Source of the DNA: Verrucomicrobiaceae bacterium
GTDB taxonomy: Bacteria; Verrucomicrobiota; Verrucomicrobiia; Verrucomicrobiales; Verrucomicrobiaceae
Direction: 5' to 3'
NCBI GenBank assembly: GCA_027484445.1
Contig: JAIXSY010000052.1
Span: forward strand, 1-64,000
DNA: 64,000 nt
The position numbers and the translations under genes were made by a program. Every line of letters begins with the position of its first letter. The stretch's first letter is position 1. This document shows positions 41,301 to 53,400 of this stretch, piece after piece. The notes beneath the pieces were generated by a model, which ran no database searches, had not been told where the DNA came from, and was given only the letters and a program-made list of their open reading frames with translations.

Positions 41301-44300
41301 CCAAGGTGCCTTGGTCGTCGTGGATCCTCAAAATGCCCCGAACGGCAGTGTTTCCATCGTGGAAGTGCCAATCCCCACACCGCCCGGACCAAACAACGAA
41401 ATCTGGTCCGGTCCGCGCGATCTCGCTTTGGGCAAACCTCGTGCCACCTCTTCTCAGAAAGTCTCCGTCGGCAGTCTGGTCTGGAACGATGTGAACGGCA
41501 ACGGCGTGCAGGAAGCTGGAGAAAGCGGCATCCCAGGGGTGCGCGTGGAGCTGTGGAAGGATGCTGACGGCGAAGCTGCCAATGGGGCCGAGCAGCGTAT
41601 CGGCTGGACCTTCACCAATGCGCGCGGCCTTTACTACTTCTCCGGCCAAGAGCCCGGCGTCTATCAGTTGAAGATTCCTGCCTCGAACTTCGGCGATGGT
41701 CAGTCCCTGGCTGGAGCGGGGATCAGTAGCGCGATCACGACAGAGCTGGATAACCAAACGGATGGCGATGACAATGGCATCCAAGCGGGTGGTGCACGCA
41801 CGGAGACGGTGAGCCCGCTGATCACCCTGAGCCCGAGCACCGAACCGACAGGCAACGCCATCAGCGGCACGGAGCTGGCCTCTGGTGGCGATTTGGACAA
41901 CTTTGCCGACGCAGCCTACGACACTGACGCGAACGGCGACATGACCGTGGACTTTGGCTTTGTGGAGCCCGGCGTGATGGCCATCGGCAACTTGGTTTTC
42001 GACGATCTAAACGGCAATCGCCGCTATGACAACGGCGAAGGCCTGGATGGGGTCGAGGTCGATCTCTACTTCTGGGGACAGACCCCTGGCACGGGTCAGG
42101 CCTTGGCCAGCACCATCACCTCCGGCGGTGGCAAGTTCCTCTTCACAGGTCTGTGGCAAGGCCAATACTTTGTCCACTTGCCCGCGGAGCAGTTCCAGGC
42201 CAGTGGCAATCTGCGTGGTCTTTTCAGCCTCGAAGGTGTGCAGGCAGGCGATGATGATGTCGGCGAAGACTCCCTGGACAGCATGGCCCCCGCCAGCTCT
42301 GGCATCAGCACAGGCCGCATCGTCATGACCCGTGACAGCGCCCCAACCGCAAGCACCGGTGAAACAGGCTTTGATAGCTCCAGCGATGACGCCAACGATG
42401 CCAACACCGACCTGACGGTGGATATCGGCCTGTTCCGCCCTGTCGCCCTTGGGAACTTGGTTTACCTGGACAACAACTCCAATGGCCGCGCCGATGCGGG
42501 CGAAGGCGTGGATGGCATCACGGTCGAGCTTTACACTTCGACACAAACCCCAGGCGAAGAGCCGCCGCTGCGCACGACCACGACCTCTGGTGGGGGCCGC
42601 TATCTTTTCAATTTCATCCGCCCTGGCAACTACATCGTCCACATTCCTGCTTCCATGTTCGCCAATGGCGCACCGCTCTTCCGTCGCGTCAGTGTCGATG
42701 AAGGTCTAGCAGGTGACGACGACGCGGGTGAAGATGGCCGCAACGACATGGATCCGCTGACGCAAGGCGTGAGCACCTATGTCGTCACGCTCTTCCCTGG
42801 AGCCTGCCCGACCGATGAATCCGGTGAAACGGGCACCGACAAGGTCAGCGACAACGAAAACGATGCCTCCGTGGATCTTACCGTGGACTTCGGCTTCCAG
42901 CGCCCTGTGGGCATTGGCAATCTGGTCTTCATCGACGGAAACGACAACAACGTGGCCGATGAAGGTGAAGGCCTGGACGGTGTCACCGTGCACCTTTACC
43001 GCTCATCCGAGATCCCAGGCACAAATTCACCGCTCTTCACGGATGTCACCGCGGATGGTGGCCGCTACTTCTTTGGCAATTTGGCCGAAGGCAGCTACTT
43101 CGTGCACATCCCTTCTAGCCAATTCACAGGGGGCCGTCCTTTGAGTGGCATGATTTCCATCACAGGTGCACAAAGTGGCGCGCAAGATGACAATCTGGGT
43201 GAGGATGGCATCGACGAAGCCACCCCTGGCATTCAAGGCATTCGCAGCCGTTTCATCACACTCCTGGCAGATCAGGAACCCGTGGATGGCACCGGTGAAA
43301 CCGGCCTTTATGCGGGCGATGACAACTTTGATGACGACAACTTCGACCTCACCATCGACTTCGGCTTTGTCGCTGCAAATCCCAACGCGGTGGGCGTGGG
43401 TAACCTGGTGTTCCGTGACCTCAATGGCAATGGCACCTACGATGCAGGTGAAGGTCAGTCGGGCGTGACCGTCCAGCTGTATGAAGCCACGGCTGATCCG
43501 CTCAGCGGCGCTGCTATGGCCACCACGGTCACCGCAGAAGATGGCAGCTACCGTTTCTCTGGCCTGGATGCGGGCGACTACATCGTGCACATCCCGCCGA
43601 GCCAATTCCAGGTAGGCGGACCGCTGCAGGGCTGGGGTTCCTTGCCCGGTCAGGGTGGTGACACCGGTGTGGATGACAACAGCGACGAAAACGGCAGCGA
43701 TACTGATCCCGTGACGCAGGGCGTGTCCTCCACGCTGATCAGCTTGGCACCGAACTCGGAGCCGCTGAATTCGATCAGCGAGTTTGGCCACAATGCCTTT
43801 GTCGATGACTCGGACGACGACAACACAGACCTCACCGTGGACTTCGGCTTCAATCGCGCCGTGTCCGTGGGGAACTTGGTCTTCCTCGACAGCAACTACA
43901 ATGGCCGTGCTGATGAGGGAGAGGGCTTGGAAGGCGTGACGGTTCAGCTGTTCGCCGCAGGTGAAGAGACCACCTCCATCCCGCTGATGGAGGTCGTGAC
44001 CGCCGCGAACGGCAGCTACATCTTCCCTGGCCTGAACCCCGGCAGCTACTTCATCCACATCCCCTGGCAGATGTTTGTCGAAGGCGCGCCGCTTTATCAA
44101 AAGGCAAGCATCGCTGGTGCTCAGGCTGGTGACGATCATCTGGGCGAAGATGGCATCGACGATGCACGCCCCGATCAGCGTGGCATCAGCACCACGACCT
44201 TCAGCCTTGCGCCGGGTTTCTGCCCGACAGGCACGACGGAAGGCGGCTTCAGCGGTAGCAGCGATGACAGCGACGACGCGAGCGGTGACCTGACCTGGGA

Positions 44301-47178
44301 CTTCGGCTTTGTGCCACGTGTGCGCATTGGCAATCTGGTGTTCCGTGACATCGACGCAGATGGCCGATTCGATGGCGACTTTGAATCCGGCATGGCCAAC
44401 GTGCCGGTGCAGTTGTGGAGCAATGCAGTGAACGCTACCAGCCCGCTGGCTACGACCACCACCAGCAGCAGTGGCGAGTATGTCTTCGACATCGCACCAG
44501 GGTCGTATCACCTGCGGATCCCAGCCTCTGCCTTTGCCGCAGAGGGTGCGGCGGTGAATCACGTCGCTGCACCTGCAGCGCCGAACAGCAGCAGCCTCCA
44601 GGTGGATGATGACCTGGGCCAGGATGGCTACACGAATGGCACGAATGTGCTCACGGGTGGCATTCGCACCGCTGCCTTCACCGTGCTGGCAGGTTTGGCT
44701 CCGACCAGCAGTCAGGGAGAGAATGGTTATCTTGCCTTCAACGATGATGCCTTTGATACCGATGCGGATCTCACCATCGACATCGGCTTGGCCCCCAAAC
44801 CACTCCTGGTGGGGAACCTCGTCTTTGCCGACAGCAATGGTGACTCCCGCTTCACCGCAGGAATCGACACGGGTGTGCCCGGTGTTCGGGTCGAGCTCTA
44901 TGCCATCGGCAGTCAGCCAGGCAGCGACCTACCCGCGACCTCTACCTTCACCGACTTCCAGGGCAGCTACCGTCTCGCGGCTCCAGCCGAAGGTTCCTAC
45001 TTCCTGCACATCCCGGCGAGCCAGTTCCAATCCGGCGGCCCGCTCGTGGGAGCCACCGCCTCTCCTAGCTTCGGCGCGGACGATGGTACGGATGAGAGTA
45101 GCAACGAAGACACACTGGCTGCGGCCAACCCCGCTAGCACCGGTGTGAATTCCATCGTCTTCGATCTCGCTTACGGCACGGAGCCTAGCGGGGCGCAGGA
45201 AAGTGGCTTCCAGGGGAATTCGGACGATTCCTTCGACACCGACAGCGATCTGACGCTGGACCTTGGCTTCACCGGCGTGCCCGCCAGCACGAATCTCGGC
45301 TTGGGCAATGTTGTCTTCATCGACACCAACCTCAACGGACGCTACGACAGCGGTGAAGGCGTCGCAGGGGTCTGGATGCTCCTGTATCGCAACGGCGATG
45401 AACCCGGCCAAGCCACGCCTTACCGCAGCACCCACACGGATGCCCAAGGCCGCTACAGCTTTACCCAACTGCCAGCTGGCAACTACGTGGTGCACGTGGC
45501 CGCCGATAACTTCAAACCCAACATGCCCACCCCTGGCCAACCCAACCAAACCGGCTCAGGCAATGGCCCGCTCTTCGAGAAGATCTCCAGCTTTGGTCAG
45601 CAGAGCAGTGTCGGCGATGACAATGCCGGTGAAGATGGCCTGGATGAGACAAACCCCATGCTCCGAGGGGTCAGCAGCGCCAGCATCAGCCTCAGCGCTG
45701 GCAGCGCACCGGCGGGAGCTGCCGAGCCTGGCTTTGATGGCACCTCCGATGATGCCTTCGACAGCAACTACAACCTCACCATCGACTTCGGCTTCCGTGC
45801 TGCCAGTGGTTCGGCGGCGGCTGCACGCGAGCGCAATACAGCGGCCACTAGCAACGAGCCCCCGACCACCACCGCGAGCGGCAGCAACGCCACCTTTGCC
45901 ACCTGGTCGAGCCAAAATCCCGGCGCTGCCACGGAGGACAGCGATGCCGATGGCCATGCGAATCTGCTGGAGTATGCGCTCGGCACCGATCCTGCGAATG
46001 GGGCTTCCCTGCCCAGCTTCCGCCTGATCACAGATGCGACCACAGGCCGCGTCCAGGCTCACCTGCGTCGCCCGAGCGGAGGCCGCGCCGATATCCGCCA
46101 GCGCCTCCGTGTGAAAGCGGATGCACGCAGCAGCGACTGGACCGTGCTGAATCTGACGCCACAGACTGTCCAGAACAATGATGGCACCGAAACGCTGATC
46201 TACGATGACCTCGCTGCCCAGGCAGCATTTGCTGGAAGCCCTTCAGGACTCGTCCATCTCGACGTTCAACTCGATGCGAATCTGGACGGCACAGCAGAAG
46301 CCAGTGTGGAAGCACCCGCTCAAGGTTGGCTGCGTCGGACCTTCACCGACCGAACCACCCTCGGCATGCCGCTGCTCCAGCCCGCTCTGTTCACCGGCCG
46401 TGTTCAATCCTCCGAAGCCGGTGCCCTGACCCTGCCGGTCAGCCTTTCTCAACCCCTGAGTGCCCCGAGCTATGTGGAAAACCTAACCACGGGTGAACGC
46501 CACGAAGTGAACCCCACGTCCTCCTCCACAAGCCGCCTCGTGCTGCGCTCCAGCGTGGTAGTCGCCAAGGGCACACGCATCGCCCTGCGTCCGCACTGGA
46601 CGCTCGCCAACTTGCTGCCACCAGCCCAATTCACAGCTGCGACTCAGGCAGAGCAGGCGGATCGCGTGATGCTCTTCGATGCAGCGACGAGCAGCTTCCG
46701 CACCGCATGGCTCAGCCAGGAAGGCTGGACCGGTGACTTCGATGGCAGCCAAGTCATTGCGCCAGGCACAGGCCTGCTCATCCACGTTCGCAGTGGCAGC
46801 CTCACGTTGCCACTCACCGGAGCCGTGCGCAGCACTCCATTCCGCCTGCCGCTCCAGCTCGGAGCCCAGTTGATCTCCAGTGGTTTCTTGCTCGACCACA
46901 GCCCCGAAAGCCTCGGTCTCAGCACCACGAATGGCTTCAACGCTGCAGCTACACCGAGCCAAGCCGCTCGCCTACGCTTGTGGGAAGGCGACCTCACTCC
47001 CGGCAGCAGTGGTTATCGGAACTACTACCACCAGCAGACCCCCACGACAGCGCGTTGGATTCAGGAAAACGACAGCACGATGCTCGATGTCACCCGCTCC
47101 CTGCTTATCCAGCCAGGTCAGGCTTATTTCCTCCTCCCCACCACAGCCCTGCCAAACTACCGCGAGACTCAGGAATAA
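17347..47178 (+). CDS. Giant multidomain extracellular protein (SdrD_B-like, DUF11, putative Ig, propeller, PA14 and LamG modules); mature start possibly at 17464 with signal peptide [19 protein letters not shown]
   Basis: Uninterrupted 9,943-codon ORF with recognisable repeated extracellular domains along its whole length. Confidence 0.95.
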   Translation: MMICPFSASTCPPGAHSGALASSGRAFLSRPFGLKAWSRMLRSLLVLGCWIVGSLVHGHNLNQRADYIGFDQETLNRMQQRQAAGQPLIQAGDVVGLIVKATPSVGTPTGAGGYSTFFIPVGTQVVGAQYGRIDTKGSFVVMPMKGQSILALGDGSVGAKVQNALRGLELGPNLLGDKSHTVDPTSGLMRGTMAGVYSDTGIFFSTDPKTAWQSWANQGGFDGSTGTATDNLITNNSGDRILPTTRWDAEQLLAFGSSVPISPIVDSVDGRGNTPWGMGSPVAGPQSGYAWHFDKTYWDANASDSARMRNAVRNMGPWIRIQYPGSMIAKDTPGLRSTALGYVGVDASGTGRIVNAANPLPPTTSWTDSTSPKAVRMAWGNLELFRPEYARVQLKILVGPGQPGSPFDAAGFLQANADTFGGDAGGEYTNKDHLWRYYEPTTVSLASKPMIFKQSSKPLVAPNEVFTYTLWYTTFGNTALTNVVIEDTLPAGISYVSATPAPTSTSPLRWNVGTVPANSVRSITLTVRATGTGVLMNTVCATSDQAPRSCNTETIEVSTNPLLYPDKSVTPTTARPGDSVTYTLTLTNEGTGPSSVPLVIREMLPTGFTYQSLISAKLAGAGTSAVTVNAADAQRPVFTLNSGIAAGKSLVIVFRAGISSTQPGGVYTNSYTFEYDGKIMSTGALAPVTVGGGRIGDSVFRDWNGNGVQESWEEGLPGVIVQLFAADGTTLLRSSTTTDDGRYDFAGLEGGTYVVRVSPPSAHSATFDADGISTANQTTVPLAENQARADIDFGYRPGGSGSITGFVFNDLGRDGNYQSTSDTAISGVTLRLYRDRNGNGQIDATTDGLIGSTSSAANGAYTFSNLPLDLSYLVDVDETASAIPTALGGSPFLTTTPDPLSVIDLEGTRANASFGFWRQIPSTIGGIAFIDTNLNRSQDNGEVPVVNLTIELFADLDGDGNADENERIRTTRTGATGAYRFDDLGEGEYLIQIDMESPEVPAGHQVASTSLEASVVAGGSSLTNHFPFSPLLTKTANRSTAQAGDTISYTITPNYQGSDLLSGITVTDALPTGTTFVSASQGGTNSSGIVTWNLGTTQPAEAGSLVQNLNLFAMRGNSTNTFWRYDSSSLTWQARANLPATISSGGSLVSNGTFLFALRGNGSTAFYRYDPSANTWVSRSSTPVSISSGGRMVYLAPFIYALRGNGSTNFLRYDNSVNQWVTRASIPASVSSGGALTTDGTNLYALRGNGTKNFYRYNVAANTWTKLADTPDAIRSGGSLAFDGTYLYALRGDDRNNFFRYDRASNAWTRLANAPGTVNSGGNLVAAGSSLYALRGDSNTAFWRYSTQSNTWAVLTSLPASVSSGGALVEYGAPVPTELTVDLTTDKTLIMDGGTLTVTMAMGSSATNITGVSPPTLTITTTNGASATLLSGPLPTSANIVAGSAALFTWTYRINAGTSPGSVRFSHSAFNTASTNFPASASNSVLTTRSLTLTVNVSSGSGRDSLRNVAQVQTNEFRGSYLVANTGTSGSTNDRFLRLTGSTLTDVGNTGTTQLRGLVLSPDGFLLYGVDRDTATGSGADLFGTLNPTTGVFTAIGRVTSAGNPMSGSLGNISVADIRGLSFNPESGELFAIHRREDTTAGNTLLDCLFKIDPVSGLHINDAFGVGVDYLVLATNTLPTALYDVDDIAFDPQSGSLYGIANDSTTGFGDKDRLITINTTTGAVTNLGRFTIGNSTNYIEGVQGMDFDVSGNLRVTTGSGGAAATNNTLWKVNLTNAQCTSLLVLTNSLPAYSDYEAIASPVNPVIIPSTLSNPVDTALTGSIGDLAYADLNANGSRDAGEPGLAGVRITATSGSTTRSATSDSSGHYRIYGLNTAGNPWTVSVDLTTLPQDWIATTVSTVQRTLASNIAEISDADFGFFGPADPGVAGSIQGLVWTDRNADGLQDPDEAALPNARVLLYRDLNTNGTLEGSDLLVRSMLTNSEGIYRFARLNPGAYLVDVQESSLPAGMAQVSGSAVRVVTLAALQNRTGIHFGYNHTGSVGDLVFYDTNANGMADAGETGVAGIRVSIYFDDNSNGSVDAQEREAGIAFTNASGVYSISGLAAGRYVARVDEQHVPAPSTSPNAGLYNTMLPTQGEEISVTLTAGQQLVSADFGFAELGLSEGRVFHDANADGRLNGTETGVANISVTAVGTSLGGATINRSTTTNSTGEYAFLLPAGSYVLSFNAADPDFPAGMTRLTTVASHTVTLQGGWELTGLDFGRTYTGALAGMVFADSNANGSLNAGEGGIPGAVVELFDSTGNTWRDARVTGSDGGFRFDGLGNGAHVIKVRADSLSALQGAILTADPVAPLDGNASVSVSGGATVSNLNFGYRPTSTPPPSGACPAPRGQSSGAQYLVTRFGKDILGGQTFQQSQCVMSMSPNGRFVTGVRFGSHTRAFVLNVPTLLYTDITRLTAGNVSGTGTDVNDLGDVVGYEKWTSGTNAIMIPWFRSAATGSAQRLQTPFDANPSLNASPVALTQNSLYALGNVDPDGPAGSQPSQGGYWTLNTRAWTAVSGWREVLDASADGSLVLVVNSSGTGQILRGSVAQGWSTVVASFSGRLRGGKVSPDGRYVGTSELSSGVPIPFVYDTLTQTRTNLPRAAADTLGGIIGGISDTGRVLGTIYSSGSAGSSAVLWDTPTAGYVSLMNVLTNDGHVAMDADFLGWNLYNGGDAMSADGRSFGIYGNNPFDMEDSILFQNFGAAADRLCVGNAVWNDLNANGRKDVGEPGVEGAVVRLFATGDDGLIGGEGSAADYQAQPPIITTNSGAYTFSQLPQGSYYITVVPPSGLPVSSGAPVLVDNGVDNDNNGRQPGGQGTLLYSPIFSLVPGTEPVNDGDTNANTDFTLDFGLTTGLSVGDLVWHDEDDNGLYEASKNEKGVSGVTVQLLNASTDAVLMTTTTDETGSYHFGLGGAAGNYRVRLPFLPSSTPIPSSSVVTADNGVDNDNNGAQPGTGGTAVTSMSFNLSSGNEPGNSGGGLEESTIDFGLRACGVLSLSPASLAAGVQDTAYSQTLTASGSVGTVTWMLISGELPPGLSLSTAGVISGTPTLPGTYIFTAQATDSKGCTGSRSWPININCPTIAISPSVLPAPPVGSAYSQTLSISGGRAPYTYAITQGSLPTGLTMSNDGVISGTTTSAAVTSLTVRVTDLNGCVGTQSYTITPACYAITVTPDAAPRGNTSTAYSLAMSATGGVGSYSWSLASGTLPAGLTLNPTSGLISGTPTAGSGMGAAITVRATDLYGCTGTRALNLVICPAMTFTPSTLPNCVQNVFYSQTLTAGGGTAPYTYSISSGSLPAGLTLDSAGNITGTPTTSSSSALTVRVTDAAGCQSTRSYVLNSGCPVVTVSPSSLPGGTVGTAYAQALSASPAAGLMGQYFSGTNFNAPLLTRQDSSIDFNWGANSPGGTVPANQFSVRWSGFLRATSTGTHTFQATTDDGFRLWVNNVLVIDRWYDQSATTHTGTIAMTAGQTVPVRVEFYENGGDAVARLQWSGPNFTMKTVTEWISYLWSVSSGSLPAGLSLNSSTGEISGTPTAAGTSNFTISASDGSNCTGSRSYAVTMTCPVIEITTTSLPDAFVTNTYNQTLTATGGTAPLTWSLSSGSLPAGLSLSSSGVLSGIPTATGAANFTARVSDASGCFVTRSYSFTSRSLGIGNLVWVDMNNDGQRQSTELGAPGVLVQLWTVGTDGARNSGTGDDVRVAETTTDVNGAYQFVHLQPGSYYVRIPTPPAYFNTVAANGVDLDNGINHDNNGIQPGGAGTAIISPVIQLTVNTEPAAGIDGDDTDRDSTVDIGFANLDACYTNSLVDNASFEVQGSSNATGTALALLGFNGTSSTFGNGINGYQWLGGTNGTSGIGEPIQRVQILAGTSGSRVSWVESAKARHGRRYLLLQGTNSSVSVRAAGGGNWSSVLQAGREYQVTVWAANASAAAASILLDVGANAPILQIISGNTPGLYQFYTVTQGEMTATAPGEQQCCGFSGAGTSFPSFGSADYNNWNEATGNTQLPQWRQFTWRFRIAPGATASQIDTASFALSGGSGTGPIAADYLSICEVSASPTLAIGNTVWNDVNNNGLRDSTEVGVGGVAVQLYRSPNDTAGDGDDVLVASSTTAPSGAYTFTGLTAAKYVVRVTPPTGLLATSGPVVTTDNRIDNDNNGSQPGGPGTFIYSPVITLALGTEPVNDGDTNPDTDFSVDFGIWSGITVGNLVWSDINNDGVFQSGTETGLSGISVQLLDGANNVLQTTTTNASGNYSFLTYQTGSFRVRIPTPPSTLPLITAVNDPADNGEDNDSNALQPAGSGTEVLSPALTLTAGGEPGTTGSGNVENTIDFGFRACPAISISPSALSAAVQYSSYSVNLSATGGTGPYTWSVSNGTLPSGLTLSTSGVLSGTPNASALPGYHTFTVRALDSVTGCAATRVYTLTIQYPLITITPASLPSGTQYAAYTQTLTAGGGTSPYSWSASPALPTGVVSWWIGENGPGDALNTSFSAAYNALAHQAGVIGRAFLFDGVNDLIEAPDSTALKPTQITLEAWVNPATSGLPADATVITKTTSASGNDGYGLDYLGGSSFGFWLNDRAGNRVTTTLTTGTWSHVAATYDGTNLRLYVNGAQVAVRAYSTAITHSSQFLRIGGNASTTTAWKGGLDEIALYNRALSAAEILARYNATQTGNNGLPAGLSLNPTTGVLSGTPTSVPGSYSFIARAGDANGCPGMRAYTLTLSCPVLSISPNTLPAATQYASYTAQTLTASGGTAPYTYTVFSGSLPTGLTLSNAGVLSGTPGGNPGGYSFTVQTRDANNCTTTRAYVLNVNCPPVTLDATPLGNAVQFAPYTAVTIGASGGSAPYSFAITAGALPTGMSLTSAGMISGTPSAVPGNYSFTLRGTDANNCTGTRAYSLTVTCPTIAISPTGLTAGTQYTAYSQSLNATGGNGGYVWDLNAGALPTGLSLSPTGVISGTPTSSPGSYNFTARVVDAQNCAATRAYTLVLNCPTLAISPTSLPTGTVNAAYTQTLTASGGTAGYTWTVQSGTLPTGITLSNSGVLSGTTTQVGGFNFTVLATDLNGCTATRSYLLSIGCQPITITTATLPDATTSTAYTQNLAATAGVGSLSWALATGSLPTGLTLSNSGTISGTPSGAPGDYSFTARVTDSNNCQATRALVLKLLCPAVSITTATLPGGTTGTGYSQTLAATGGTTPHTWTVSTGNLPPGLALSPGGALSGVPTAAGSYTFTVQVRDAFNCAATRELSITTTCPTLALSPLSLASGYRGVSYTQSVTASGGTAPYTYTLFSGSLPAGLTLGNNGVISGIPTSTGSATFTVRAQDANGCSVTASRSIAIAGLGLGDLVWNDLDQDGVRDAGEPGLSGVSLQLFQSSNTVIGDADDTSAGTTTTNASGLYSFSGLAPGNYYVRIATPPSAQPFSSGIIVTTDDGVQDDNNGSQPGGRGTAITSPMITLAVGNEPGNTVGGADTDSSIDFALRAVPTPGTPLLEYDLNVSSGGLPAPPSYQNPCIVNAAKIQLEEDLNGLTDVSEPASSGPIKSGALSRRVRDWDDTFDPAYGQARTSLIQLRDSLWVRFDLDPTTTGNIGNLLMDVRRVNSTSPVSGRAYLTWREGATLRTAVTDVFTFSAATAWYSLNLNWTSFLGGATALPSGNQLAGKSFLLEVYLWGGDNTGYIDVDNLVLEGNATCDPPTLSVGDFVWADLNSNGVKNSREPGLAGIPIQLWRTGSNNQPDITNGTLHATTETDANGYYLFSGMAAGSYFLHIPTPSAAWPQASPGVALDNGVDNDSNGLQPGGTGTAVNSPVFSLNLNTEPGNTGASHKEMTLDFGFTAAMSIGNLVWSDDNNNGVNDTGETGVAGAVLELFRSTDTTVNNGDDVKVAELTTDSTGAYSFTGLTIGRYFVKLTPPISHPRRSSTSSSSDNGVDNDNNGITQAASTEPIFSMMVNLSALTEPGNLLAPFGGNSEHTIDFGLRPVFVSVGNLVFKDANGNDRHDSGEGVGGVRVELLNESGVFVRSTTTSTTSSIRGSYQFANVIPGRYFVRIPPTEFAAGMPLANTLSISPSMPADDSLDDDQPGGDSGVDAASPTSSGISSPLLALFEGIQPTLSTGESGFRNTLDDAADENGDMTVDFGFRSTGPSETGCYHLAFRDANRDGSLLEKSAEWTPVQAYDFNYTAGIAHIDNFDLIYDAATKRLVLDATFNQIGSAKVDALWMLVSIGGNPADANHAVIYVDGFNRGAPQISIYRYDPALGQQSWQTAANLMVSTASGGPNSADVIQDKVTETGASVRYQFVIDVNRVNTGSNWSAMGVNASTWEGALMAGASGIILRTLDLDSAPTYSTGGALTSLPHTPGPSTQGSFETDAAGIFTIATEPCSVSPWVSLGNLVWSDVNHNGLREVSELGVSGATLRLFDPGADNAIGGTGANADVQMGSSLVTTGTGAYSFTNLPPGKYYVRLTPPSGFPASGGVAVTLDNRVDNDNNGSQPGGPGNDLFSPVIDLAIGQEPASTTDGDGTSGDATVDFGLWSGFTVGDLVWSDVNNNGLRDTGETGVSGVVVELMNPGADGAIGGTATNADTVLMTTSTNSTGAYSFRSFSLGAHYVRITPTAALSLASTVVVSTDNGVNNDSNGSQPGGAGSFIQSMIFNLQPATEPGSTGNTNNETTIDFGLRGCPTITINPTSLPVVTLGTAYNQTLTAAGGNSPYSWAISSGTLPSGLSLSPGGVLSGTTTAATGNYSITARVTDTSGCQTTRNYTLTLACPTLTMSPASLSSGTRGTAYSQTFTATGGISPYSWSVASGTLPNGLSLSPAGALTGTPTVPGNYNFTVRATDSRSCIVDRAYTLVIACPTLTLSPTSLTAASIGVSYGPVNFSATGGNTPYSWSFTGTLPAGMNLTTAGVLSGTPGGAPGTYNITVMATDAAGCTGSLALTLTLNCGTFAITPTTLPAATQNAAYTSQTVSASGGTAPYVWAVSSGSLPTGMSLSTAGVLSGTPTSAPGNYSVTFRATDAFSCVSTRAYSFTVNCPPISISTSSLPNAVRFSLYSESLQASGGTGPYSWSLSSGSLPLGLSLSSSGVVSGTPLQQGAFTMTFRATDQNGCSTTRSVSVTVGCSAITLAPTTLPSGQNNVAYEQSITATGGSAPYVYTLTSGSLPTGMLLSLGGVLAGTPVSGPGTYNFTVQALDSSGFCTGSSAYSLVITCPNITLQPASLSNGTTGSFYSASLSSTAGTAPYTYSITAGSLPPGLTLSGTGLISGTPTTATTASFTVRTVDVFNCEATRAYTLTVVCPPLTISPTTLPDAYYNLAYSRNLNASGGTGPYTWSVVAGSPPAGISLSSSGVLSGTSTAFGTATFSVRATDAYGCQVSRSLSLTVKGLSIGNKVYEDINYNGVLNSGEPGVGNIVVQLWDPGADDQIGGTGPNTDVQIGSDIRTSAEGNYRFDNLLPGHYYVRVFPPSNLMIPGGNPVDADNGVDNDNNSAAQPDGPGEVVIGPVVELAIGNEPTVDDGDADTDHTVDFGLYRGMNVGTAAEPCFVWEDSNDNGLRDPGEDGINDVTLELWRAGADGRIGGTDDRKVKTTTTANGGQYSFIHLPPDIYYVAIPTPPASHPLSSSSTVIQDNQVKNDDNGHQISAGMIYSPVLELISGGEAAGNGHNENTIDFGLQAVEPMIYISATQDDSIHTYTSDGTYQGNLLGVFGDSHNQGDGNPFDVPHNLELGPEGNWYAARFGNGNLNRITPLGVQTTSILNKALGTSNVLSELQTFTVAPDGNFYVVDHLLGQLLRFKGPLSDAPGMPLDVTLPPLANNILSFLSQPGIQDIAFGPDGNLIAVVQTGATREIRRYNTTTGALLNVIVTDGQLASVAPGGQPTPVVSGIDVFGNTLYGVNRTDGEVFRIDITQPSAPGTPQLIATLDSAGQGDLETRDIEFNPRNGRLYLNGFTWTRSLVGGSFTQGALVVVDPQNAPNGSVSIVEVPIPTPPGPNNEIWSGPRDLALGKPRATSSQKVSVGSLVWNDVNGNGVQEAGESGIPGVRVELWKDADGEAANGAEQRIGWTFTNARGLYYFSGQEPGVYQLKIPASNFGDGQSLAGAGISSAITTELDNQTDGDDNGIQAGGARTETVSPLITLSPSTEPTGNAISGTELASGGDLDNFADAAYDTDANGDMTVDFGFVEPGVMAIGNLVFDDLNGNRRYDNGEGLDGVEVDLYFWGQTPGTGQALASTITSGGGKFLFTGLWQGQYFVHLPAEQFQASGNLRGLFSLEGVQAGDDDVGEDSLDSMAPASSGISTGRIVMTRDSAPTASTGETGFDSSSDDANDANTDLTVDIGLFRPVALGNLVYLDNNSNGRADAGEGVDGITVELYTSTQTPGEEPPLRTTTTSGGGRYLFNFIRPGNYIVHIPASMFANGAPLFRRVSVDEGLAGDDDAGEDGRNDMDPLTQGVSTYVVTLFPGACPTDESGETGTDKVSDNENDASVDLTVDFGFQRPVGIGNLVFIDGNDNNVADEGEGLDGVTVHLYRSSEIPGTNSPLFTDVTADGGRYFFGNLAEGSYFVHIPSSQFTGGRPLSGMISITGAQSGAQDDNLGEDGIDEATPGIQGIRSRFITLLADQEPVDGTGETGLYAGDDNFDDDNFDLTIDFGFVAANPNAVGVGNLVFRDLNGNGTYDAGEGQSGVTVQLYEATADPLSGAAMATTVTAEDGSYRFSGLDAGDYIVHIPPSQFQVGGPLQGWGSLPGQGGDTGVDDNSDENGSDTDPVTQGVSSTLISLAPNSEPLNSISEFGHNAFVDDSDDDNTDLTVDFGFNRAVSVGNLVFLDSNYNGRADEGEGLEGVTVQLFAAGEETTSIPLMEVVTAANGSYIFPGLNPGSYFIHIPWQMFVEGAPLYQKASIAGAQAGDDHLGEDGIDDARPDQRGISTTTFSLAPGFCPTGTTEGGFSGSSDDSDDASGDLTWDFGFVPRVRIGNLVFRDIDADGRFDGDFESGMANVPVQLWSNAVNATSPLATTTTSSSGEYVFDIAPGSYHLRIPASAFAAEGAAVNHVAAPAAPNSSSLQVDDDLGQDGYTNGTNVLTGGIRTAAFTVLAGLAPTSSQGENGYLAFNDDAFDTDADLTIDIGLAPKPLLVGNLVFADSNGDSRFTAGIDTGVPGVRVELYAIGSQPGSDLPATSTFTDFQGSYRLAAPAEGSYFLHIPASQFQSGGPLVGATASPSFGADDGTDESSNEDTLAAANPASTGVNSIVFDLAYGTEPSGAQESGFQGNSDDSFDTDSDLTLDLGFTGVPASTNLGLGNVVFIDTNLNGRYDSGEGVAGVWMLLYRNGDEPGQATPYRSTHTDAQGRYSFTQLPAGNYVVHVAADNFKPNMPTPGQPNQTGSGNGPLFEKISSFGQQSSVGDDNAGEDGLDETNPMLRGVSSASISLSAGSAPAGAAEPGFDGTSDDAFDSNYNLTIDFGFRAASGSAAAARERNTAATSNEPPTTTASGSNATFATWSSQNPGAATEDSDADGHANLLEYALGTDPANGASLPSFRLITDATTGRVQAHLRRPSGGRADIRQRLRVKADARSSDWTVLNLTPQTVQNNDGTETLIYDDLAAQAAFAGSPSGLVHLDVQLDANLDGTAEASVEAPAQGWLRRTFTDRTTLGMPLLQPALFTGRVQSSEAGALTLPVSLSQPLSAPSYVENLTTGERHEVNPTSSSTSRLVLRSSVVVAKGTRIALRPHWTLANLLPPAQFTAATQAEQADRVMLFDAATSSFRTAWLSQEGWTGDFDGSQVIAPGTGLLIHVRSGSLTLPLTGAVRSTPFRLPLQLGAQLISSGFLLDHSPESLGLSTTNGFNAAATPSQAARLRLWEGDLTPGSSGYRNYYHQQTPTTARWIQENDSTMLDVTRSLLIQPGQAYFLLPTTALPNYRETQE
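18690..19415 (+). other. DUF11-type domains (two) in the giant protein
   Basis: [68 protein letters not shown] and [34 protein letters not shown]. Confidence 0.8.
19420..20440 (+). repeat. SdrD_B / Cna-B-like domains, first block (three)
   Basis: [94 protein letters not shown]. Confidence 0.8.
20671..21462 (+). repeat. Six Kelch-like repeats (predicted beta-propeller)
   Basis: Repeated [43 protein letters not shown] pattern. Confidence 0.8.
21890..22750 (+). other. Second propeller-like region
   Basis: Blade-like [19 protein letters not shown]...[51 protein letters not shown]...[15 protein letters not shown]. Confidence 0.6.
24490..25592 (+). other. HAF-like repeat region (predicted propeller)
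   Basis: [94 protein letters not shown]. Confidence 0.6.
26439..28413 (+). repeat. Putative Ig (He_PIG-like) array 1, six domains, one containing a PA14 insertion
   Basis: Repeated CPxIxISPxSLP...[40 protein letters not shown]...F.VRATDxxGC unit. Confidence 0.85.
27577..27984 (+). other. PA14-like domain nested in an Ig domain
   Basis: [29 protein letters not shown]...[43 protein letters not shown]...[20 protein letters not shown]. Confidence 0.85.
30463..33468 (+). repeat. Putative Ig (He_PIG-like) array 2, nine domains, one containing a LamG insertion
   Basis: Nine repeats of the Ig unit read from translation. Confidence 0.85.
30868..31473 (+). other. LamG / concanavalin A-like domain nested in an Ig domain
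   Basis: [19 protein letters not shown]...[36 protein letters not shown]...[24 protein letters not shown]...[26 protein letters not shown]. Confidence 0.9.
37468..39573 (+). repeat. Putative Ig (He_PIG-like) array 3, eight domains
   Basis: Eight repeats of the Ig unit read from translation. Confidence 0.85.
40447..41460 (+). other. NHL/SMP-30-like propeller region
   Basis: [88 protein letters not shown]. Confidence 0.6.
41461..45810 (+). repeat. Terminal SdrD_B-like array (nine domains)
   Basis: Repeated (V/I)[24 protein letters not shown] ... G.YFVHIP.SQF..GGPL ... [16 protein letters not shown] unit of about 150 aa. Confidence 0.9.
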
Positions 47179-47285
47179 AACGTGCCAAAACGGTCAAAAC
47201 CTGAACCTGCAGTGGAATCGAGTCCACTCGCCTGATCGCAAGACCATGACCCTCAAAGCGTTATCCCTGGCCATGCAATCTTCCG

Positions 47286-47306
47286 AAGACTGAAGTCTTG
47301 ATTTTT
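47286..47306 (+). terminator. Possible weak terminator after the giant gene
   Basis: AAGAC-TGAA-GTCTT followed by GATTTTT; stem only 5 bp. Confidence 0.25.
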
Positions 47307-47490
47307 CGGGGCGAAACGGAGTGATAAAAGCATCAAAACAGGCATCGCCACCCACCGTGGCATGGCACCGGTATTGCTTAGAATCTCGTCCGTCATCGTC
47401 GCCTTCCCTTCTCGCAAACCGTGCACCCCCAGGGGTGGCGTGGAGGTAGGACAACCACCTCGATGAACAAGTCACCCCCTTCCCCCCGAC

Positions 47491-50400
47491 ATGTTCATCT
47501 TTCCCGCTAGACGGGCCGGTGCCCTCACCTGCCTCTTCCTCGTTCTCCACGCCTTTCCCGCTGCCGCGCAAACCCCGCTGACCTGGGATCCCATCACCAA
47601 CAACAGTGCGGTGGACAATGGCAGCGGCGTCTGGAACACCACAAATTCAAACTGGTGGATAGGCACCACGAATGTCACCTGGACCAATGCCCTGAATGCG
47701 ATCGCCAACATCGGTGTCATCGGCACGACCACCGCCAGCGGACAGTCCATCTCGGTCGCATCGGATATTCAACTCGGGCAGTTGAATTTCCGTGCCATCA
47801 CCGCGAGTGCCAGCCCCACCGGCACTCATCAGTATTCCATCAATGGTGATGTCGTGGGTCGATTGATTGACTTCGGCACCAACGGACAGATCCAGATCGA
47901 AAGCGGAGCCTCAGGTGGCAGTGCCTTTATCAGTTTTGGCAGCTCTCTGCGCCTCAAATCCGCAGGACTGAAGCTGCAAAAACTCGACTCTGGGACGTCC
48001 ATGCAGTTCATTAACTTCAGCATGACCAGCAATGACGACCTGACCGGCGTGCTGACGGTGGGTGGCAGCGTTTACCTTGGCCTTGGTGGCCCTGGCACGC
48101 TGGGCAATACCGACAAAGCCGTGGTCGAGGCAGGCGGCACGATCGTCACAGGCGGATCAGGTAACACCTACAGCAAACCTTTTGAAATCGCAGGCATGGG
48201 CAATAGCCTTGCTTTCTCTGGCACTGCTTATGGCGCGATTCGCATGACAGGCAGCAATCAGATCCTGTCTGGCGGAATCCTGCTCACCGCCGATGGCGGC
48301 CTCAATTCCTCCAGCAGCGGCAACGTCCACACCGCCAACAGTGCAATCACCGCCCCGATCACCGACAATGGCATGAACCGCGCCTTTTATCGTTTTGCTT
48401 TCGCTGGCGATGGGTCACTGCTACTCCAGGCAGCCAATACTTACGGCGGTGCCACGATGCTAGGCTTTCCCGCAGCGAACTACACGGGCAGTGTGACCAC
48501 ACTGGACTTCACGGCTGCCACCTCCCCAGCAGACAACATCCTCTACAACGGTCTTGCGACACCAGGAGACGTGAACTTTTTCGGGGCCGTGTCCCCCAGT
48601 GTCCTGCAGTTGCGAGGAAAGGCGAACACCACGCACAGCCAAAACCTGGGCAACATCGGTATCGGCGGCACGCAGTCCTCCCTGGAGCTTCAGGCAGGGG
48701 CAGGTGGCGGCATGAATGTCAGCTTCGGCAGCATCGTGCAGACCGATGCGACAGGCTTTCTGGTCTTCAATCCAGGCCAAGGCGGTCTCTTCAGCAGCAG
48801 CATGGCCGAGGGATTCGTGGGACCCTTCACGGCCTTTGTGACACCGCTCGGCCAGCGCAGTTGGACCCGCGTGCTCACGGGTGGCACGTTGAGTTCGGGC
48901 TATGTTGGCGATGTGCCTTATGTCACGGGAGACAGCCTGTCTGGCTACAATGCCACGACCAACCTAGGTCTGACCCAGAGTTCCACCGGAGTGGCCACGA
49001 CGACGACTGCAAGCACCTTTCTGAACACGCTGAGCATGGCGGACTTCACCAAAGATCGCATCCTGCAAACCACTTCTGGCCAAACGCTGCGGCTAGGCAC
49101 TCTCGGCGGCGTGCAGCTCGTGAATGGTGCCGGAAATCTGACGCTTGGCCAAAGCGGAAGTTCCCTCTCCGCAGGAGGTGCCACGACGAACACGGCAGGC
49201 ACCCTTTATCTCTCGAACCACTCTCCCGCTTCGACACTGACGATCCAGTCTGGGATCGTGAACAACAGCAGCGGCGCGGTCGTGCTCGTCAGCGCAGGGG
49301 CAGCGGGCTCACGCACCGTGCTCTCAGGTTCCGGCAGCTTCACTGGCGGCACACGCATCCATAGCGGCATGCTGGTCATGCAACACGCCAACGCTCTGGG
49401 CAGCAGTGGAAACGTGACCGTCGTGGAAAACTCTGGGTCACTTGGCCTGGCAGGTGGGATCAACGTCACTCGTGCCCTCGGTGGTTCGACCTATGGCATC
49501 GCTGGCACTGGAGACCTGGGATTGGGTGCCATTCGCAGTCTTTCGGGCAGCAACACCATCTCCAACCTGATCACTATCAGCGGTAACACGGCGACCACCA
49601 GCATCACAGCAGAACGCGACAGCACGCTCACGCTGTCAGCGGCTTCAGCGACGGCAAATGTGGTGACAGGTACACTCACGACTCTCATCCTTGGCGGAGA
49701 AGGAAACATCCAGGTGAATGGCAGGCTAAACCTCACGGCCTCCACTTCTGCCCTCACCAAAACAGGCAGTGGGCTGCTGGTGCTGGCTGGTGACAATCTC
49801 CATCCCGGAGCCACCAACATCAACGGCGGTATCCTACGCCTCGCCCATGGGAACGCCGTCGCAGCCTCCAGTGGTGTGGTGGTGAATGCAGGCGGCACCC
49901 TGGATGTGAATGGTCAGACGCTGACACGTGCCCTGACTCTGAATGGTGCTGGCGCAAGCTTGGGCGGTGCTTTGCAAAACAGCAGCACGAGTGCCTCCAC
50001 GCTCTCGGGCACTGCAGTGCTTGGCAGTGCGGCGCGTGTGGTGACATCGAATGACATCAGCATCGTCAATGCCACAGGCCTGACGGGGAACTTTTTGCTC
50101 AGCAAAGCGGGAGCTGGCACGCTAGCCATCAACAATTCCACCACGACCAGTGCCCGCACTGGCGTCAATCAGGTCGATGCCGGCACGCTGCGGTTGATAT
50201 CCGCGCATGCCACGACGGGCATCGCCCCCGTGGGCACAGGCGCTTTCACTCTGAATGGAGGCACTCTCGCGCTGGCCTTTGACATCACAAATGCGGCTAA
50301 TACAGGCGCGGTGAATGTGCTTTCATCTTCCAGCCTCATCGTGGATCGTGCCACGGCTGGCGCGGGCGGCATCACCCACACGCTGGGTGCGATGGCCATC

Positions 50401-53400
50401 GGTGGCAGCACCCTCACGGTCAGCCCAGGAGCGAACGTCACCTCAGGAACCATCGGCCTCACCCTAGGTGCGCCTACGTTTGGCGGCACTGGATTGATCC
50501 CAGGCAACCCGACCTTTGACGTGCGCAGCAGCAGCACCGCTGCGCTTACCTTCACGTTAGGAGCTTTGCACGATCAAGCGATCGCTCCGCGCACGATCAC
50601 TTTCCTCAATGGAGGCACCACCGCGAGCTCTGTCGTGTTAGGCAATGGAGCGAGCAGCCTAGTGGACGGCACCTTGATTCAAGTCGGTAGCACCAGCGGT
50701 GGCGCGCTGAATTTGAACCTGAACTCTGCAACGGGTCTCGGAACCTTGGCTCAAGTCAACGTAGCCACCGGCAGCACCCTGACGCTAGGTGCGGCACCCA
50801 CTTTTGGCTCCTTGGCGGGCGGCGGCACGGTGACTGGCACGCAGAACCTCATTGTGGGCAATGCCCTCAACACGACCAACTTCACCAGCGAATTCAGTGG
50901 CGTGCTTTCCATCGGCACCGGGACCTTCACCAAGAGCGGGAAAAGCACGCTGACGCTGAGTGGCAGTGCATCGAACACCTTCAGTGGGCTGACCACCGTC
51001 AACGCAGGCACCTTGATCTTGGGAAAAAGCGGAGGAGCCATCGCCATCCCAGGCAGCCTAACCATCGGTGCAAGCGCGAGCAGCAGTCAGGGTGCATCGA
51101 CGGTGCGATTGACCGCCAATGAGCAAATCGCCAGCACGGGTGCACTGATCATGCATGGAGGCTCCACACTGGATCTGAATGGCCGCACGCAGACGCTTGC
51201 CTTCACCAGCATGTTCGGTGCCTCCATCACTGGAGGGGGTCGTCTCATCCTGCCAGACACGGCATCATCGGCGCTCACAGGCTTCAGCACCATCAGCTCT
51301 GGCCTACAAATCGGCAGCACCGCGACCGCCACCCGCACGATCAACGTCAATGCTGCCTGGGATCGTATCACGATCAGCGGTGTGATCAGTCAGGGAGACG
51401 CCACAAGCTCACTGATCAAGAGCGGCAATGGTCAGCTGATCCTCGAAGCAGCCAATACCTACGCCGGAACGACCACGGTGAGTGGTGGCATCCTCACTCT
51501 CCGCCATGGCTCCGCGCTTGGCAGCATCGCAGGCAGCACTTCCCTCAGCACCAGCACGCTGCAGCTTGAAGGAGGCATCACTACCTTGGCTGAGCCCCTG
51601 AGCCTCAATGGAGCAGGGTTCGCTGGCGCAGCGGGTGTCGGCATTCAAAATGGAGCACTGGTGAATGTCAGTGGCACCAACACCTACGCCGGCCCCATCA
51701 CGCTCGCGGCGGCATCCACGATTGCTTCTGACAGCGGGATGCTCGTGCTGTCTAGTGCCACAGGCATGAGCGGTGCCTTTGCGCTGACCTTGACCGGTGC
51801 GGCTCAGGGCCGGATCGAGAGCCCCCTGGACATCAGCACAGGAAGCCTGACGAAGACTGGCAGTGGCACCTGGACACTAACCGGCACGAACAGCAGCACA
51901 GGCACGCTCAGCCTCAGTGATGGGACGCTGCGTCTTGGCAATGGCAGCAGCGGAAGCTGGACCACTACCCCTGCACTCACCTTTGCTGGACTCAGCACTT
52001 TTGATTACCGCAGCCTAGACGCAGGCAGCACGCAGAACTTGGGTGCCCTCACCTTTAGCACTGGCTATGGCACCGTGCAGACCACCTATGGCACCAGCGG
52101 CAGCAGCACGCTGAGTTTTGTGTCACTCACACGAACCACAGGAGCTACTGGGAACTTCATGGTGCAAGGAGGCACGAATGGCAGCACGAACCGAATCACC
52201 CTGGGCGGAGTCACCAGTGATACTTTCCTGAACCAAGGCGTGTTTTTCAACAGCAATGCCTACGCTTGGTATGACGCCAGTGGCTACGTGCGCGCTCTGG
52301 TCTATGGCAGTGATGCGGGTGCAGTGACCAGTGGCACGACAAGCACGCTGACGAATGCGACGCACCAAGAGATCACCGGAGCCTTGACGGCGCAGAACAG
52401 CGCCACCTTCACCACTCTCAGGATCGCAGGGGACCACGCCATCACCCTCGCCGGAGGACAAACACTAACCGTAAATGGGCTGCTGAAGGCCGGAGGTGCC
52501 TCGGGTGGCTCCACCGTGATCAGTGGGGGCGCTAGCAGCTCCATCCGCGCAGCAGCGAGCACCGAGCTGGTCTTTCACACAGCGGGGGAAAACGATACCC
52601 TGACCCTGCAAGTGCCCATTGTCAGCAATGCCACCAACGCCGTGACTAAAAGTGGCCCTGGCCTGCTCGTGCTAGGCTCGGGCAATACCTACACGGGAGC
52701 CACAAACATCAATGGTGGAACCCTGAGGCTCACGGCAGGTGGCACACTGACGACTTCAGGCCTCAATGTGCGCATCGGCGGTGCTCTGGATCTGAATGGT
52801 CAAACCCTAACCAATGCGGTCAGCATCTCTGGCACTGGCCCCAGCGGAGCAGGAGCGCTGATCAACACCTCCACGACCCTGGCACAGCTCGGTGCCATTA
52901 CCTTAGGGGCGAATGCAGCCATCGGCGGCGCAGGCGACATCAGCACGACCGCAGCCATGGTGGGCAACTTTCGCCTCATCAAAACCGGCGCAGGCACTTT
53001 AACTTTGAATGCGGACAGCACACGCACGGGAGCTGTCCTTGTGGAAGGAGGCGTGCTACGGTTGCTGAGCAATGCGGCCCTAGGCACCACCTCAGCACAA
53101 GTCCTCCTCAGTGGTGGCAGCCTAGCGCTAGCCAGTGGTAGCACCACGAATGTTTACAACCTCAACGCCACGGCGAACTCAGGCCTGATCACCGACCGCG
53201 CCAGCAGCGGAGCAGGTGTCACTTACACGCTCGGTTCACTGCTGATCAACAGCAGCACCTTGGTCGTCAGCGCAGGCAGCAACGTCACCACAGCGGGCAC
53301 CAATGCAGGCATTGCTCTGGGCAGCGTCGTCCTGCACGGCAATCCGACCTTTGACATCCGAAGCCCAGAAAACGCTACCAGTGGCACCACGACACTAACC

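Noticed and set aside
43027-44562. 511-aa minus-strand ORF and other long antisense ORFs inside 17.3-47.2 kb
   Set aside because: Mirror images of the repetitive sense sequence (Asp/Asn-rich sense gives Val/Ile/His-rich antisense); no recognisable domains.
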